From Fimbriimonadaceae bacterium (GTDB taxonomy: Bacteria; Armatimonadota; Fimbriimonadia; Fimbriimonadales; Fimbriimonadaceae), in NCBI GenBank assembly GCA_947447315.1, contig CANFJD010000161.1, positions 1-6,355 on the forward strand: 6,355 nt of DNA, given 5' to 3'. Shown piece by piece: positions 5,647 through 6,355 of the stretch (positions within the stretch are counted from its first letter, which is position 1; every line of letters starts with the position of its first letter). The position numbers and the translations under genes are program-made. A model generated the notes under the pieces. That model saw only the letters and a list, made by a program, of their open reading frames with translations, ran no database searches and had not been told where the DNA came from.

Positions 5647-6355
5647 ATGATCCGTCCGAACCTTCCTGCCCTCGTCCTCGCTCCTATGGAAGGGGTAACC
5701 GACGCCCCCATGCGCGAGTTTCAGGGAACCACCGGCGCCTTCTCCTACGCCGTCACCGAGTTCATCCGGATCAGTGAATACGCCCTCCCCGCCCGGGTCT
5801 TCCGTCGCGATGTGCCCGAACTCCTCCACGGCGCCCAAACCCGCACCGGCCTCACCGTTCAGGTTCAATTGCTGGGCGGCGACCCCGAAAAATTAGCTAC
5901 CTCCGCCCTCGCCGCCGTCTCCGCCGGCGCGCGCTCCATCGACATCAACTTCGGCTGCCCCGCCCCTACCGTCAATCGCCACGATGGTGGCGCTTCCCTG
6001 CTGAAGCACCCGCTCCGAATCCGCGCCATCGTCCGCACCGTGCGTAGCGCTCTGCCCCCCGAGATCCCCGTCAGCGCCAAACTCCGCCTGGGTTGGGACG
6101 ACATCGCCGACATTCGTGAAAACGCCGCCATGGCCGCGGAAGGCGGGGCGGCCTGGCTCACGATCCACGCCCGCACCCGCATGCAGGCCTACCGACCGCC
6201 CGTCTTCTGGCCCGAAATTGGCTGGGTACGCGAAAACGTTGCCGTTCCCGTCGTCGCCAATGGCGATATCTGGACCCGCGAAGATTTCCTTCGCTGCCTC
6301 GACGAAACCGGTTGCCTCCACTTCATGATCGGTCGCGGAGCCCTCGCCAATCCCG
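5647..6355 (+). CDS. tRNA-dihydrouridine synthase, DusC-like; runs off the right edge
   Basis: The window holds 236 codons; the family is usually about 310-350 residues, so the C-terminal helical domain is missing. The FMN-binding TIM barrel shows APMEGVTD (12-19), TEFIR followed by an ALPARVFRRDVPEL stretch, VQLLGG, INFGCPAPTVN with the catalytic Cys at 104, AKLRLGW with Lys145, IHART with His174, NGDIW (205-209) and MIGRGAL (227-233). Dus enzymes reduce uridine to dihydrouridine in tRNA with NADPH. The MEGVTD and TEFIR wording is closer to DusC, which modifies U16 in E. coli, than to DusA or DusB. This assignment is from memory of the motifs, so I give no symbol. No good Shine-Dalgarno precedes ATG 5647; an in-frame TTG at 5632 would add five residues. 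It is transcribed away from all other genes here and is probably functionally unrelated. Confidence 0.93.
   Translation, partial: MIRPNLPALVLAPMEGVTDAPMREFQGTTGAFSYAVTEFIRISEYALPARVFRRDVPELLHGAQTRTGLTVQVQLLGGDPEKLATSALAAVSAGARSIDINFGCPAPTVNRHDGGASLLKHPLRIRAIVRTVRSALPPEIPVSAKLRLGWDDIADIRENAAMAAEGGAAWLTIHARTRMQAYRPPVFWPEIGWVRENVAVPVVANGDIWTREDFLRCLDETGCLHFMIGRGALANP

Noticed and set aside
5587..6321. Minus-strand ORFs antisense to the Dus gene (5587-5868, 5865-6182, 5893-6321)
   Set aside because: The plus strand encodes an unbroken Dus protein with catalytic Cys, Lys and His. The antisense products are Gly/Ala-rich shadows.
1..6355. CRISPR arrays, tRNA or rRNA genes, insertion-sequence ends
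   Set aside because: I scanned for regular direct repeats, CCA-ended cloverleafs and terminal inverted repeats beside a transposase and found none.

Overview
The window is bacterial, GC-rich and densely coded. Seven protein genes run leftward on the minus strand, and one runs rightward at the right edge. The gene content fits an aerobic or soil heterotroph of a less-studied phylum: a GH106-type glycosidase, a GH130 phosphorylase, a Tes-like radical SAM enzyme, an Lgt-like membrane protein and a DusC-like tRNA enzyme. Armatimonadota (Fimbriimonadia-like) is my guess, but it is a low-confidence inference. I see no tRNA, rRNA, insertion sequence, phage gene or CRISPR array.

Layout from right to left. 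A DusC-type tRNA-dihydrouridine synthase (from 5647, cut by the window end) diverges from a GH130 glycoside phosphorylase (4502-5503) across a 143-base gap. About 37 bases past the GH130 stop comes a long radical SAM enzyme of the tetraether-lipid-synthase-like group (2941-4464). Its stop codon directly touches the ATG of an Lgt-like multi-pass membrane protein (2254-2940). A weak terminator-like hairpin follows at 2208-2240. Then comes a set of small genes: a possible 20-codon leader (2101-2163), two divergent paralogous zinc-ribbon membrane proteins (1805-2104 and 1486-1779), and a third small membrane protein (1194-1484). Last is the N-terminal 384 residues of a secreted GH106-type (alpha-L-rhamnosidase-like) glycosidase, which runs off the left edge.

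The most interesting unit is the radical SAM plus Lgt-like pair. The radical SAM protein has the N-terminal Cys-pair domain, the CX3CX2C core and extra Cys clusters of enzymes such as archaeal Tes, which joins lipid tails. The Lgt-like partner keeps the arginines expected to hold a phospholipid. It has lost the catalytic His, Asn and Glu positions of true lipoprotein diacylglyceryl transferase, and has gained a Cys-rich motif. Together they suggest an uncharacterised membrane-lipid modification system. The upstream GH130 enzyme may belong to the same transcript, but its substrate link is unknown.

The small membrane-protein cluster carries two unusual RNA-level signals. One is a 17-bp interrupted hairpin (1791-1831) across the stop codon of the first zinc-ribbon gene, close to the start of the second. 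The other is a strong Shine-Dalgarno in front of a tiny ORF whose stop overlaps the next start (ATGA).
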